DNA of 22,343 nucleotides from an uncultured Collinsella sp. (GTDB taxonomy: Bacteria; Actinomycetota; Coriobacteriia; Coriobacteriales; Coriobacteriaceae). Of this stretch, positions 1-8,049 are shown piece after piece. The notes beneath the pieces were generated by a model. It worked only from the letters and a program-made list of their open reading frames with translations, was not told the origin of the DNA and did not search any database. The stretch covers positions 1 through 22,343 of the forward strand of contig UQKY01000035.1 of NCBI GenBank assembly GCA_900541785.1, in the 5' to 3' direction. Within the stretch, counting starts at the first letter, position 1. Each line of letters starts with the position of its first letter. The position numbers and the translations under genes were made by a program.

Positions 1-24
1 GATGAATATCATACCAATGTGGAA

Positions 25-117
25 TTACTTCTTCCGGCGGTGGATCACGTTGATCGCATAGCCGACGAGCATGGCCAAAACGATGATGATAAAGCCGAGC
101 AGGGGATTGTCGTTCAT
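25..117 (-). CDS. 30-residue single-span membrane microprotein
   Basis: A small reading frame of 30 codons, too short for ordinary gene finders. It begins with ATG at 117 and is preceded by a strong AGGAGG ribosome site five bases upstream, which overlaps the end of the lipid kinase gene. The protein starts MNDNPLLG, continues with a hydrophobic run of about 17 residues (roughly 7-23, IIIVLAMLVGYAI region) and ends in a basic tail HRRKK, the layout of a single-span membrane peptide with a cytoplasmic positive C-terminus. It starts 9 bases after the lipid kinase stop, so the two are probably co-transcribed. I recognise no family. A role near the membrane, perhaps with the lipid kinase, is inference only. 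Confidence 0.55.
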   Translation of the reverse strand: MNDNPLLGFIIIVLAMLVGYAINVIHRRKK

Positions 118-126
118 AGAGTCCTC

Positions 127-1044
127 CTATTTTCCGAGCGGGGAGAATTCGTCGACGATGAGGTCGAGGCATTGCGGAAGTGCGCGGGCGCCAAAGACGC
201 CCGAGTTGCTGGAGATGATCTCGCCATCGAACTGCATGCCCAGCGACGGCGTGCAGGTGATCTTGGCTTCTTTGGTCTGGATGATCTTGAACTGCGGGCG
301 GCCGAGCACCTTGCCGGCGGGGTCGAGTGCGGCGGTGATCACGGTCGGGAGGAGCTGCACGGTTTTTACGGGCTCGATGACCGCGATGTCGACCATGCCG
401 TCGTTCATACGGCAATCGGGGAACAGGTTGATGTCGTTTTGAATGACCGAGGTGTTGCCGGCCATGCAGCAGATGCCATCGAGCTCCTCGACAATGCCGT
501 CATGCTCAATCGTAAAGTGCGCCACCGTGGGGTTGGGTGTGGCGAGCGCCGACAGGAAATAGGCGATCTCACCGATGTCGTTTTTGGCGGGGGCGGCCTT
601 CATCATGATCTCGGCGTCGAAGCCCGAGCCGGCGATGATGATGAAGCCGTGGCGCTTCTCGTTGCCGTTCTCGTCGAGCCAAAAGAGCTCGCCCATGTCG
701 ACTTTGACCGTGCGACCGGCACGGCAGGCCTTGGCGAGCGCCGCCGCCTCGGGGGCATTGCCGATGTTGTTGAAGAACAGGCAGGCCGTACCGGAGGGGA
801 AGACGAGCGTGGGGACACCGCATCCGCGCATCTGGTCGAGCACGTTGGAGACAGTGCCGTCGCCGCCCGAAACGACCACGCGGTCAAACTCGCGCACGTC
901 TGCCACGGCGTCCTCGGGTTCCATGCCATCGCCGATAAAGCGCATCACGACCTCGTCGCCGCCCTGTGCAAGGGCGTGCGTGAATGCGAAGATTTCATCT
1001 GAGCTGGGGCCCGATGCCGGGTTGTGGATGATAAGGCAGCGCAT
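127..1044 (-). CDS. Diacylglycerol kinase family lipid kinase (YegS/DagK type)
   Basis: A 305-residue protein of the diacylglycerol/sphingosine kinase catalytic family, which transfers phosphate from ATP to a lipid hydroxyl at the inner membrane face. The N-terminus reads MRCLIIHNPASG, the usual first strand and NP-SG turn. The nucleotide motif SGGDGTV lies at residues 59-65, the PSGTA segment at 83-87, and the late DGE motif near residue 273, where family members place a catalytic or metal-binding acid. Length matches bacterial YegS and DgkB proteins. The classic GT-N-D-F sequence is changed to GTACLFFNN, so substrate cannot be predicted. The ATG start at 1044 has only a weak GGGAA site. A small membrane ORF follows directly. 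Diacylglycerol, undecaprenol or another lipid could be the substrate. Confidence 0.85.
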   Translation of the reverse strand: MRCLIIHNPASGPSSDEIFAFTHALAQGGDEVVMRFIGDGMEPEDAVADVREFDRVVVSGGDGTVSNVLDQMRGCGVPTLVFPSGTACLFFNNIGNAPEAAALAKACRAGRTVKVDMGELFWLDENGNEKRHGFIIIAGSGFDAEIMMKAAPAKNDIGEIAYFLSALATPNPTVAHFTIEHDGIVEELDGICCMAGNTSVIQNDINLFPDCRMNDGMVDIAVIEPVKTVQLLPTVITAALDPAGKVLGRPQFKIIQTKEAKITCTPSLGMQFDGEIISSNSGVFGARALPQCLDLIVDEFSPLGK

Positions 1045-1142
1045 ACTTACGTTCCCGTTCTGTGACTAACCGAGTATAGTTGTAAGGCAATGCCGATATC
1101 CTACCCGTGTTTTTCGGGCCTAACCTTATTCGATGGGTTGAT

Positions 1143-2276
1143 ATGTACATTTCCACACATCAGGCTCTACTCGACTTTTGCCAGCGCGCCCGTGAGTTCG
1201 ACGCGATTGCCGTCGATACCGAGTTTTTGCGCGAGCGCACGTTCCATCCGCGTCTATGTTTGGTTCAGATTGCCACCCCTGCTGAGAGCGTCGCGGTCGA
1301 TCCCCTGGTAATCGACGACCTATCGCCGCTGGCCGAGCTTATGGCCGACGAGAGCGTGACCAAGGTCTTCCACGCGTGCTCGCAGGATATGGAGGTCATG
1401 CTCCATACCGTGGGCGTGCTGCCACGACCGATTTTCGATACGCAGGTCGCCGCCGCCTTTTTGGGCGAGCGCCAGCAGATTTCGTATGGCGCGCTTGTTC
1501 AGACGTTCTGCGGCGTATCGCTGCCCAAGACCGAGTCACTGACCGACTGGTCGCGCCGCCCGCTGACCGATAAGCAGATTGAGTATGCGATCGATGACGT
1601 CAAGTACCTGATCGTCGCCTATACCGAGATGATGAGCCGCCTGCGCGAGCTGGGCCGTGTGGACTGGGTGCTCGACGAGCTGCGCCCGCTGGCTGACGAG
1701 TCGCACTATCGCGCCGATCGCCACGAGGCGTTCCGCAAGGTCAAACGCATCAATTCGTGCAGCCGTCACCAGTTGGGCATCGCGCGCGAGCTCGCCGCCT
1801 GGCGCGAGGACCGCGCCGAGCGCCGTAACATCCCGCGCAAGTGGGTCATGTCCGACGACACGCTGCTTGCGCTCGTTAAGCGCAATCCCGTGCGCGTTGA
1901 GGAGTTCCGTAGCATCCGCGGTACCGATCAGTTGGGGGAGCGCGACGTGGACGGTGCGCTCATGGCCATCAAGCGCGGCGCGAGCTGCCCGCACGATCGC
2001 CTGCCGCTCATGGTGCGCGGTCACCGTCAGATTTCGCCGGAGTTGGAGAGTGTGACGGACCTGATGTACGCGCTCATCCGCCTGGTTGCCGAGCGCTCGG
2101 GCGTGGCGACTTCGGTCATTGCCTCGCGCGATGACCTGGCCGACTACATTGAGCATCCCGAGCAGAGCCGCCTGCGCGAAGGTTGGCGCTTTGAGCTTGT
2201 GGGCTCGCGCCTGGACGATCTGCTTTCCGGCAATATGGGGTTGACGGTGAAGGACGGCAAAATCGAGCTCCTGTAG
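1143..2276 (+). CDS. rnd: Ribonuclease D (DEDD 3'-5' exoribonuclease with HRDC domain)
   Basis: A 377-residue protein when started at ATG 1143; an upstream in-frame GTG at 1107 would add 12 residues, but the alignment of MYISTHQALLDFC with the usual RNase D start favours 1143. The exonuclease motifs are present: D25 and E27 in VDTEF, D82 in HACSQDME, and the Y148/D152 pair in EYAIDDVKYL, giving the DEDD-Y metal site. A helical HRDC domain follows at about residues 190-260, then a second helical C-terminal part. Length is close to the 375 residues of E. coli RNase D. The enzyme trims 3' ends of tRNA precursors and other stable RNAs in the cytoplasm. The ribosome site before 1143 is weak (GGGTT). 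Confidence 0.9.
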   Translation: MYISTHQALLDFCQRAREFDAIAVDTEFLRERTFHPRLCLVQIATPAESVAVDPLVIDDLSPLAELMADESVTKVFHACSQDMEVMLHTVGVLPRPIFDTQVAAAFLGERQQISYGALVQTFCGVSLPKTESLTDWSRRPLTDKQIEYAIDDVKYLIVAYTEMMSRLRELGRVDWVLDELRPLADESHYRADRHEAFRKVKRINSCSRHQLGIARELAAWREDRAERRNIPRKWVMSDDTLLALVKRNPVRVEEFRSIRGTDQLGERDVDGALMAIKRGASCPHDRLPLMVRGHRQISPELESVTDLMYALIRLVAERSGVATSVIASRDDLADYIEHPEQSRLREGWRFELVGSRLDDLLSGNMGLTVKDGKIELL

Positions 2277-2340
2277 GGAAGCCTAGCCGGTTGAGTGGGT
2301 AAAATGCCTCCAACGTGTAACTCGACTCGGAGGAATTCGC

Positions 2341-3045
2341 ATGCCTTATTACTATGGATACGGCTTTGGCATCGACCCGCTGTACCTGCTGGTTGTTCTT
2401 GTCTGCACGGTGCTTGGCCTTGCCGCACAGAGCTATATCAACTCGACGTACAAGACGTGGTCCAAGGTTCGCTCGGACGGCGATACGGGTGCCACGGTTG
2501 CTCGCCGCATGCTTGACGCCAACGGTTGCAATGCCGTGGGTATCAAGGGTGTTGCCGGTGAGCTCACCGACCATTACAACCCGCAGGACAACAACCTGTA
2601 TCTGTCGGATGCCAACCGTTCGGGCGGTTCGGTCGCAAGCGTTGCCGTCGCCTGCCACGAGGCGGGCCATGCCGCCCAGCGTCAAAGCGGCTATGCCATG
2701 ATGAAAGTGCGTACCGCCCTCGTGCCGGTCGTCAACTTTACCCAGAACACCTGGACCATCGTGTTACTCTTGGGCCTGTTTATGAACATTGCCGGGCTCA
2801 CGACCCTCGCGTTGATCTTCTTCTCGTTTAGTGTGCTGTTCCAACTCGTTACGTTGCCTGTCGAGATTGACGCCAGCCGACGTGCTGTGGCGTACATCGA
2901 GCAGTCGGGCATGAGCTCCAAGCAGGTCAACGGCGCCAAGAAGGTACTGACGGCAGCCGCGCTTACCTATGTGGCTGCAGCGCTCACTTCGATCATTCAG
3001 TTGCTCTACCTTATGGCTCGCTACAACAGAAACTCCAACCGATAA
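2341..3045 (+). CDS. Membrane zinc metallopeptidase, YugP family
   Basis: A 234-residue integral membrane protein preceded by a clear GGAGGA ribosome site. The zinc motif HEAGH is at residues 106-110 (ACHEAGHAAQR), with a likely third ligand E175 in PVEIDASRRA, the pattern of the YugP-type neutral zinc metallopeptidases. Membrane segments are at about 13-30, 137-155, 157-173 and 204-224. The segment between the first membrane span and the HEAGH motif carries the NLYLSD sequence common in this family. The physiological substrate is not established. It sits 64 bases after RNase D and before xseA, with no evident functional link to either. Confidence 0.87.
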   Translation: MPYYYGYGFGIDPLYLLVVLVCTVLGLAAQSYINSTYKTWSKVRSDGDTGATVARRMLDANGCNAVGIKGVAGELTDHYNPQDNNLYLSDANRSGGSVASVAVACHEAGHAAQRQSGYAMMKVRTALVPVVNFTQNTWTIVLLLGLFMNIAGLTTLALIFFSFSVLFQLVTLPVEIDASRRAVAYIEQSGMSSKQVNGAKKVLTAAALTYVAAALTSIIQLLYLMARYNRNSNR

Positions 3046-3061
3046 CAAATGGGACAGGCAG

Positions 3062-3091
3062 GCGCCGCGGGGATTCGTGTCCTCGCGGCGC
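3062..3091. terminator. GC-rich hairpin between the YugP gene and xseA
   Basis: A 12-bp stem (GCGCCGCGGGGA at 3062-3073 paired with 3080-3091, one G-U pair) closed by a six-base loop TTCGTG. There is no U-tract after it, so it may be a weak or factor-assisted terminator for the protease gene, or a transcript-end stabiliser. It separates the protease from the xseA ribosome site by about 60 bases. Confidence 0.5.
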
Positions 3092-3160
3092 TGTACTATG
3101 TGTTGGACTTAATTTCGCACGGGGCCGGAGCCTCTGTGCTCGATAACGAAAGGAGGCTGC

Positions 3161-4612
3161 GTGGCAGGCTGGAACCTAACCGGTAATGCCGTTTCCGCCG
3201 AGTTCGACGGTTCGGACGAGCAAGAGCGCAAGGAGCTCAGCGTGAGCCAGGCGGTGGAGATCGCCGCCGGTGCGCTCGATGCCATTCCGCAGCTGAGCGT
3301 CTTGGGCGAGGTCACGGGTTTTCGTGGTCCTAACGCCCGAAGCGGCCACTGCTATTTCCAGATCAAGGACGATTCGGCCGCCGTTGACTGCATCATTTGG
3401 AAGGGTGCCTATCTCAAGCGCACGTTCGATCTGCGCGACGGTATGCAGGTGAGCTTTAAGGGCAGCTTCAATCTCTATAAGGCTACGGGCCGCATGAGCT
3501 TTGTCGCTCGCTCGTTTTCGCTGGCGGGGGAGGGTCTGCTGCGTCAACAAGTGGCGCAACTGGCCGAAAAGCTACGCCGTGAGGGTCTGATGGACGAAGC
3601 GCGCAAGCGCCGCATCCCGGTGTTCTGCTCCCGCGTGGCGGTCGTCACCTCGCTTTCGGGTGCCGTAATCGACGACGTCAAGCGCACATTGCGTCGTCGC
3701 AACCCGCTCGTCGAGCTCGTCTGCGTGGGTGCCAAGGTACAAGGCGAGGGTGCGCCGACAGAGCTCATTGAGGGCCTGCGCCGCGCCGCTTCCATTACGC
3801 CGGCGCCCGACTGTATTTTGTTGGTGCGCGGCGGCGGCTCCTTTGAGGACCTCATGACCTTTAATGACGAGGAGCTTGCCCGCGCGGTGGCGGCTTGTCC
3901 CGTGCCCGTGGTGACCGGCATTGGCCATGAGCCCGATACCTCGATTTGCGACATGGTGAGCGACCGTCGCGCCTCCACGCCTACGGCGGCGGCCGAATCG
4001 GTGGCGCCGGCTATGACGGAGTTGGCCGATGTGCTCGAGGCGCGCTATCAACGTCTGGGTGCTGCGATGGCATCGATGATTGGGTCGGCCCAGGTCGACC
4101 TGGAGATGCTCGATCAGCGCGGTCGCCGTGCCTGGGATACCTATACGGCTCGCTTGGGCGATGCGCTCGATGCGGCTGCGTGCCGCCCGTGCCTCAACGA
4201 CCCAACGTTTATGGTTGAGCGTCGCGAGTCTGAGCTTGCCCTGACGGCCGATCGTTTGTCCGGCGCCATAACGCGTTCGGTTGGGGCATTCCGCTCCAAC
4301 TTTGAGCGTCTGCCCGAGCGCTTGATCGCAAGCACCTCAGGACTCGATGGCAAGCGCCATGCGCTCACGCTCGCAAGCTCCCGCCTGGAGCATCAGGGGC
4401 GCACGATGCTCAACAAGCCAGCATCCGACCTGGGCCGTGCGGCAGCCTCGCTCGATGCCCTGTCGCCGCTCAAGGTGCTTGCCCGTGGTTATTCCATCGC
4501 GTACAGCGATGATGGGGTGGCCACGAGCGCCAAGACCTTTAAGCCCGGTGACGCCATTCGCGTGCGCATGGCAGACGGCAACGTGGCGGCAACGGTCGAT
4601 ACGGTCGAGTAG
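3161..4612 (+). CDS. xseA: Exodeoxyribonuclease VII large subunit
   Basis: A 483-residue protein starting at GTG 3161, chosen because AGGAGG ends four bases upstream. It is the catalytic subunit of exonuclease VII, which degrades single-stranded DNA from both ends to short oligonucleotides during repair. An OB-fold DNA-binding domain spans about residues 28-120 (SVSQ, VLGEVTGFRG, HCYFQIKD, WKGAYLK). The catalytic region holds VTSLSGAVIDDV at 162-173, RGGGSFEDL at 223-231 and GIGHEPDTSICD at 253-264, all family hallmarks. A long helical region follows, then a terminal ARGYSIAYS segment near residues 446-454. It is somewhat longer than the E. coli protein (about 456). The small subunit xseB follows 42 bases downstream, so the pair is an operon. 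Confidence 0.95.
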   Translation: MAGWNLTGNAVSAEFDGSDEQERKELSVSQAVEIAAGALDAIPQLSVLGEVTGFRGPNARSGHCYFQIKDDSAAVDCIIWKGAYLKRTFDLRDGMQVSFKGSFNLYKATGRMSFVARSFSLAGEGLLRQQVAQLAEKLRREGLMDEARKRRIPVFCSRVAVVTSLSGAVIDDVKRTLRRRNPLVELVCVGAKVQGEGAPTELIEGLRRAASITPAPDCILLVRGGGSFEDLMTFNDEELARAVAACPVPVVTGIGHEPDTSICDMVSDRRASTPTAAAESVAPAMTELADVLEARYQRLGAAMASMIGSAQVDLEMLDQRGRRAWDTYTARLGDALDAAACRPCLNDPTFMVERRESELALTADRLSGAITRSVGAFRSNFERLPERLIASTSGLDGKRHALTLASSRLEHQGRTMLNKPASDLGRAAASLDALSPLKVLARGYSIAYSDDGVATSAKTFKPGDAIRVRMADGNVAATVDTVE

Positions 4613-4654
4613 GCCGCGTTTCATAGCGATAAACCTTTAGGAAAGGAAACAGAT

Positions 4655-4921
4655 ATGGCAGAGAAGACCCCGGTCGAGCAGCTTACGTACAAGCAGGCCT
4701 CGCAGGAGCTGGAGCTCATCATCCGCAGCTTGGAGTCGGGTGATATGGAGCTCGAGGAGTCACTTGAGAGCTATACCCGCGGCGTCGAGCTCCTCAAGAG
4801 CCTGCGTACCCGCTTGTCCGATGCCGAGCAGAAGGTCTCGGTGCTCCTGAAGGACGTCGACGGCAACGACGTGCTCGCCGACGGCGAAGCCGCCAACACC
4901 GACGACAACCTTTCGTTCTAA
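4655..4921 (+). CDS. xseB: Exodeoxyribonuclease VII small subunit
   Basis: An 88-residue protein with the standard XseB layout: a helical hairpin with the motifs LTYKQASQELELIIRSLESG and LEESLESYTRGVELLK (about residues 9-55), followed by a short acidic tail. It binds the long C-terminal helices of XseA and is needed for the active heteromeric nuclease. The ribosome site GGAAAC precedes the ATG. Its position directly after xseA supports the call. Confidence 0.93.
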   Translation: MAEKTPVEQLTYKQASQELELIIRSLESGDMELEESLESYTRGVELLKSLRTRLSDAEQKVSVLLKDVDGNDVLADGEAANTDDNLSF

Positions 4922-4928
4922 CCATCCC

Positions 4929-4951
4929 GACCAAATATAATTACCTTGGTC
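4929..4951 (+). promoter_or_regulatory. Candidate hinT promoter with dyad over the -10 box
   Basis: A consensus TATAAT at 4936-4941 lies just after xseB and about 30 bases before the HIT gene start. It is embedded in an inverted repeat, GACCAA (4929-4934) and TTGGTC (4946-4951), an arrangement that could be a repressor site. No good -35 hexamer is visible, so the promoter call is tentative. Confidence 0.35.
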
Positions 4952-4970
4952 TGTGAGAAAGGAACCAACC

Positions 4971-5306
4971 ATGTGTGATTGCATCTTCTGCAAAATTGCC
5001 AACCACGAGATCCCCTCGACCGTCGTCTACGAGGATGACCAGGTCATCGCGTTCGACGACCTCAATCCCCAGGCGCCGGTCCACACGCTCGTGATCCCCA
5101 AGAAGCACTACAGTGACATCGCCGATAACGTGCCCGCCGAGACCATGGGCGCCATGGCCCACGCCATCCAGGAGGTCGCCAAGGCCAAGGGTCTGGAGGA
5201 CGGTTTCCGCGTCATCTCCAACAAGGGCGTCAACGCCGGTCAGACCGTCATGCACTTCCACATGCACGTCCTCGGCGGCAAGAACCTGGGCGAGAACCTC
5301 ATCTGA
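4971..5306 (+). CDS. HIT family purine nucleotide hydrolase (HinT-like)
   Basis: A 111-residue histidine triad protein. The active site HFHMHVLGG at residues 95-103 gives the H-x-H-x-H triad, and CIFCKI at residues 4-9 is the usual N-terminal zinc-type pair. Length and motif order match HinT, which hydrolyses nucleoside phosphoramidates such as AMP-lysine in the cytoplasm. The ATG at 4971 follows AAAGGA; a GTG six codons earlier (4953) overlaps the ribosome site and is unlikely to be used. A possible promoter with a dyad sits between xseB and this gene, and a strong terminator follows, so it may be a single-gene unit. Confidence 0.92.
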   Translation: MCDCIFCKIANHEIPSTVVYEDDQVIAFDDLNPQAPVHTLVIPKKHYSDIADNVPAETMGAMAHAIQEVAKAKGLEDGFRVISNKGVNAGQTVMHFHMHVLGGKNLGENLI

Positions 5307-5366
5307 GGGCGCTTCTTCCTTGCAATGAAACGGAAGCTCAAGCACCGATAACTTATATATCAACGC

Positions 5367-5400
5367 AATAAACCCGAGCGCGAGGGCGTTTGGGTTTATT
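5367..5400 (+). terminator. Terminator hairpin after the HIT gene
   Basis: Arms AATAAACCC (5367-5375) and GGGTTTATT (5392-5400) pair perfectly, and the stem continues inward through GAGCGC with GCGTTT using G-U pairs, leaving a GAGG loop. The AT-rich outer ends give a U-rich 3' side, typical of an intrinsic terminator separating the HIT gene from ackA. Confidence 0.8.
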
Positions 5401-5453
5401 ATTGAAGCGTATGTAACCTGGCGGCGCCACACCGCCTGTTAGTAGGGAGACAC

Positions 5454-6632
5454 ATGAACGTTCTGGTCGTCAACGCAGGATCTTCGACGCTTAAGTATCA
5501 GGTCATCGATACCAAGTCCCACAAGGTGTCCGCAAAGGGCTCCTGCGAGCGCGTCTGCTTTACCGGCGGTACCTTCACCCACGCTGCCAACGGTTCCAAG
5601 AAGGTGACCGAGAACATCGAGTTCCCCGACCACAAGGTCGCCATCGAGGTCGTCCTGAAGGACCTCGAGGCCAACGGCGTCAAGATCGAGGGCATCGGCC
5701 ACCGTATCGTTCAGGGCGGTTGGTACTTCGGCGATTCCTCCCTCGTCGACGAGGACGTCCTCGCCAAGATCCGCGAGGTCGCTCCGCTCGCCCCGCTGCA
5801 CAACAACCCCGAGGCCAACGTTATCGAGTACTGCCTGGAGCAGTATCCCGACCTGCCCAACGTCACGGTCTACGACACTGCTTTCCACTTCAATATGCCC
5901 GAGGTCGCCAAGACCTACGCCCTGCCCAAGGACGTCTGCGACAAGCTGCACATCCGTAAGTACGGCGCCCACGGCACCAGCTACCGTTACATCTCCAAGA
6001 AGGTCGCCGAGATGACCAACGGCGAGGCTCGCAAGGTCGTCGTGTGCCATATCGGCTCCGGTGCTTCCCTGTGCGCCATCGAGGACGGCAAGTGCATGGA
6101 CACCACCATGGGTCTCACCCCGCTCGACGGCGTCATGATGGGAACTCGCTGCGGCTCTATCGACCCGGCTACCGTGTGCTACCTGCAGCGCGAGGGTGGC
6201 TACACCTTCGACGAGGTCGACGAGATGATGAACAAGAAGTCCGGCCTTTTGGCTGTGACCGGCGGCAAGACCAACGACTGCCGCAACGTCGAGGAGCTCG
6301 CCGCCGCTGGTGACCCCGATGCTCAGCTCGCCTTCGACATGTTTGTCTACAAGATTGCCGCTAAGGCAGCCGAGATGGCTACTTCTATGTGCGGTATGGA
6401 CACCCTGGTCTTTACTGCCGGCATCGGCGAGCACGCTCCGGCTGTCCGCGCTGGCGTGGCCGACCGTCTGGCCTTTATGGGCGTCAAGATGGATCATGCC
6501 CGCAACGCCCTGCGTGGCGACGGCGCTTGGTGCCTGTCTGCCAAGGATTCCAAGGTCAAGATTTTCGTCATCCCCACGGACGAGGAGTTCATGATCGCCT
6601 CCGACGTCGAGCGCATCGTCAACGGCAAGTAA
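5454..6632 (+). CDS. ackA: Acetate kinase, copy 1
   Basis: A 392-residue acetate kinase (acetyl phosphate + ADP to acetate + ATP) of the ASKHA fold. Seen motifs include NAGSSTLKYQ at 7-16 (N7), GIGHRIVQGG at 80-89 (R84), HGTSYRY at 173-179, GSGAS at 201-205, TRCGSIDP at 231-238 (R232), FTAGIGEH at 320-327 and PTDEE at 374-378. Two positions differ from the usual family sequence and from copy 2: Tyr177 replaces the last His of HGTSH, and Ser202 replaces Asn in HLGNGAS. The ribosome site is AGGGAG. Codons are strongly biased to C-ending forms, suggesting high expression. A terminator follows, and a second ackA lies 164 bases downstream in the same direction. Confidence 0.93.
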   Translation: MNVLVVNAGSSTLKYQVIDTKSHKVSAKGSCERVCFTGGTFTHAANGSKKVTENIEFPDHKVAIEVVLKDLEANGVKIEGIGHRIVQGGWYFGDSSLVDEDVLAKIREVAPLAPLHNNPEANVIEYCLEQYPDLPNVTVYDTAFHFNMPEVAKTYALPKDVCDKLHIRKYGAHGTSYRYISKKVAEMTNGEARKVVVCHIGSGASLCAIEDGKCMDTTMGLTPLDGVMMGTRCGSIDPATVCYLQREGGYTFDEVDEMMNKKSGLLAVTGGKTNDCRNVEELAAAGDPDAQLAFDMFVYKIAAKAAEMATSMCGMDTLVFTAGIGEHAPAVRAGVADRLAFMGVKMDHARNALRGDGAWCLSAKDSKVKIFVIPTDEEFMIASDVERIVNGK

Positions 6633-6643
6633 TTGCAAAAGGG

Positions 6644-6682
6644 GAGGGGCTGGACGACCGAGCGCCGTTCGGCCCCTCTTTT
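6644..6682 (+). terminator. Terminator after the first ackA
   Basis: GAGGGGC (6644-6650) pairs with GCCCCTC (6672-6678), followed by TTTT. The stem can be extended outward with G-U pairs. It lies 12 bases after the ackA copy 1 stop and implies that copy 2 has its own promoter. Confidence 0.75.
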
Positions 6683-6713
6683 GTGCTCGTTGGGCGATAT
6701 GCCTGATAGCTAT

Positions 6714-6730
6714 TTATCAAGTTGTGATAA
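6714..6730. promoter_or_regulatory. Palindrome in the ackA copy 2 promoter region
   Basis: TTATCA (6714-6719) and TGATAA (6725-6730) form a perfect dyad with a five-base spacer, set in the only AT-rich stretch between the two ackA genes. It lies about 65 bases before the start of copy 2, where an operator or promoter would be expected. No confident -35/-10 pair was found, so the role is inferred from position and symmetry only. Confidence 0.3.
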
Positions 6731-6796
6731 CTTCTTATTAAAATGCGGCCGCCTTAAGGGGTCTGCGTCGACCGTATTGCACTGCAAAGGAGTCTC

Positions 6797-7975
6797 ATGA
6801 ACGTACTTGTTGTTAACGCCGGCAGCTCAAGCCTCAAATATCAGCTTTTGGATACCGATACTCGCGAGGTTTTCGCCAAGGGCAACTGCGAACGTATCGG
6901 TTCGGACATGGGCATCTTTGGCCACTCCGAGAACGGTGGCGCCAAGCAGACCGAGGAGGTCCCCTTCCCGGATCATCGTTCGGCTATCGCGCGTGTGCTC
7001 GAGGAGCTCGAGAAGACCGACTTTACGATCGATGGCATCGGCCACCGTATCGTTCAGGGTGGCTGGCACTTCGATGATTCCGCGGTCGTCGACGACGAGG
7101 TCATGGCTAAGATTCTCGAGGTGGCCCCGCTCGCCCCTCTGCACAATTACGGCGAGGCCGCAGCAATCGAGTATTGCCGCGAGAAGTATCCGGAGCTGCC
7201 CAACGTCGCCGTCTTCGATACCTCGTTCCACATGACCATGCCCGAGGTCGCCTACACCTACGCGCTGCCCAAGGACGTGTGCGATAAGTACCACGTGCGC
7301 AAGTACGGTGCCCACGGCACGAGCCACCGCTATGAGTGGATGATGGCCAAGGAGATCCTGGGCTCGCGCTGCCACCGTCTGCTTTCGTGCCATCTGGGCA
7401 ACGGCGCTTCGCTCGCCGCCATCGAGGACGGCGTGTGCCGCGATACCACGATGGGCCTCACGCCGCTCGATGGCCTGATGATGGGCACCCGTTGTGGTTC
7501 CATCGACCCGGCCACCGTGTGCTACCTGCAGCGCGAGGGCGGCTACAGCTACCAGGAAGTCGATGACATGATGAACAAGCAGTCTGGTCTGCTTGCCATC
7601 TCGGGCATCTCCAACGACGCCCGCGACATCCGCACGCGCGCCTCCGAGGGCGACGAGCGCTGCCTGCTCGCCTTCGATATGTTCGCCTATAAGGCCATGC
7701 AGCAGGCCGGTTCCATGATCGCTTCCATGGCGGGCGTGGACACCATTACCTTTACCGCCGGCATCGGCGAGAACGACTGGTCGATCCGCAAGGCCTTCTG
7801 CGACTGCTTTGAGTGGCTGGGCGTGCGCATCGACAACAACAAGAACCGCGAGGCCGTGGGCAACGGCCCACAGGTCATCAGCGCCGCCGGCTCTTCCGTC
7901 ACGGTTATGGTCATCCCCACCGACGAGGAATACATGATCGCCCACGACGTCGAGCGCCTGACCAAGAACAACTAA
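6797..7975 (+). CDS. ackA: Acetate kinase, copy 2
   Basis: A second 392-residue acetate kinase, the same length as copy 1 and identical at about 60 percent of the first 120 positions by direct reading. It has the canonical motifs that copy 1 lacks: HGTSHRY at 173-179 and CHLGNGAS at 198-205, plus NAGSSSLKYQ (N7), GHRIVQGG (R84), TRCGSIDP and PTDEE. It should be a normal acetate kinase working with Pta, which faces it from the other side of the repeat region. The ribosome site AAAGGAG precedes the ATG. A good terminator follows. Tandem ackA paralogues are known in some firmicutes and other anaerobes, but each copy's role here is unknown. Confidence 0.94.
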   Translation: MNVLVVNAGSSSLKYQLLDTDTREVFAKGNCERIGSDMGIFGHSENGGAKQTEEVPFPDHRSAIARVLEELEKTDFTIDGIGHRIVQGGWHFDDSAVVDDEVMAKILEVAPLAPLHNYGEAAAIEYCREKYPELPNVAVFDTSFHMTMPEVAYTYALPKDVCDKYHVRKYGAHGTSHRYEWMMAKEILGSRCHRLLSCHLGNGASLAAIEDGVCRDTTMGLTPLDGLMMGTRCGSIDPATVCYLQREGGYSYQEVDDMMNKQSGLLAISGISNDARDIRTRASEGDERCLLAFDMFAYKAMQQAGSMIASMAGVDTITFTAGIGENDWSIRKAFCDCFEWLGVRIDNNKNREAVGNGPQVISAAGSSVTVMVIPTDEEYMIAHDVERLTKNN

Positions 7976-7997
7976 CGCGCGCATTTGCAAGTAAACG

Positions 7998-8033
7998 AAA
8001 GGCCTCCAGAGCAACAGCTCCGGAGGCCTTTTT
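7998..8033 (+). terminator. Terminator after the second ackA
   Basis: AAAGGCCTCC (7998-8007) pairs with GGAGGCCTTT, with an inner GAGC/GCTC stem around an AACA loop, followed by a run of five Ts at 8029-8033. This is a classic intrinsic terminator. Confidence 0.9.
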
Positions 8034-8049
8034 GCTAGCAGGCGGACGA

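Noticed and set aside
6722..6741. Rex (redox repressor) site before the second ackA
   Set aside because: A TTGTGA half-site is present but the matching TCACAA half is missing at the required distance.
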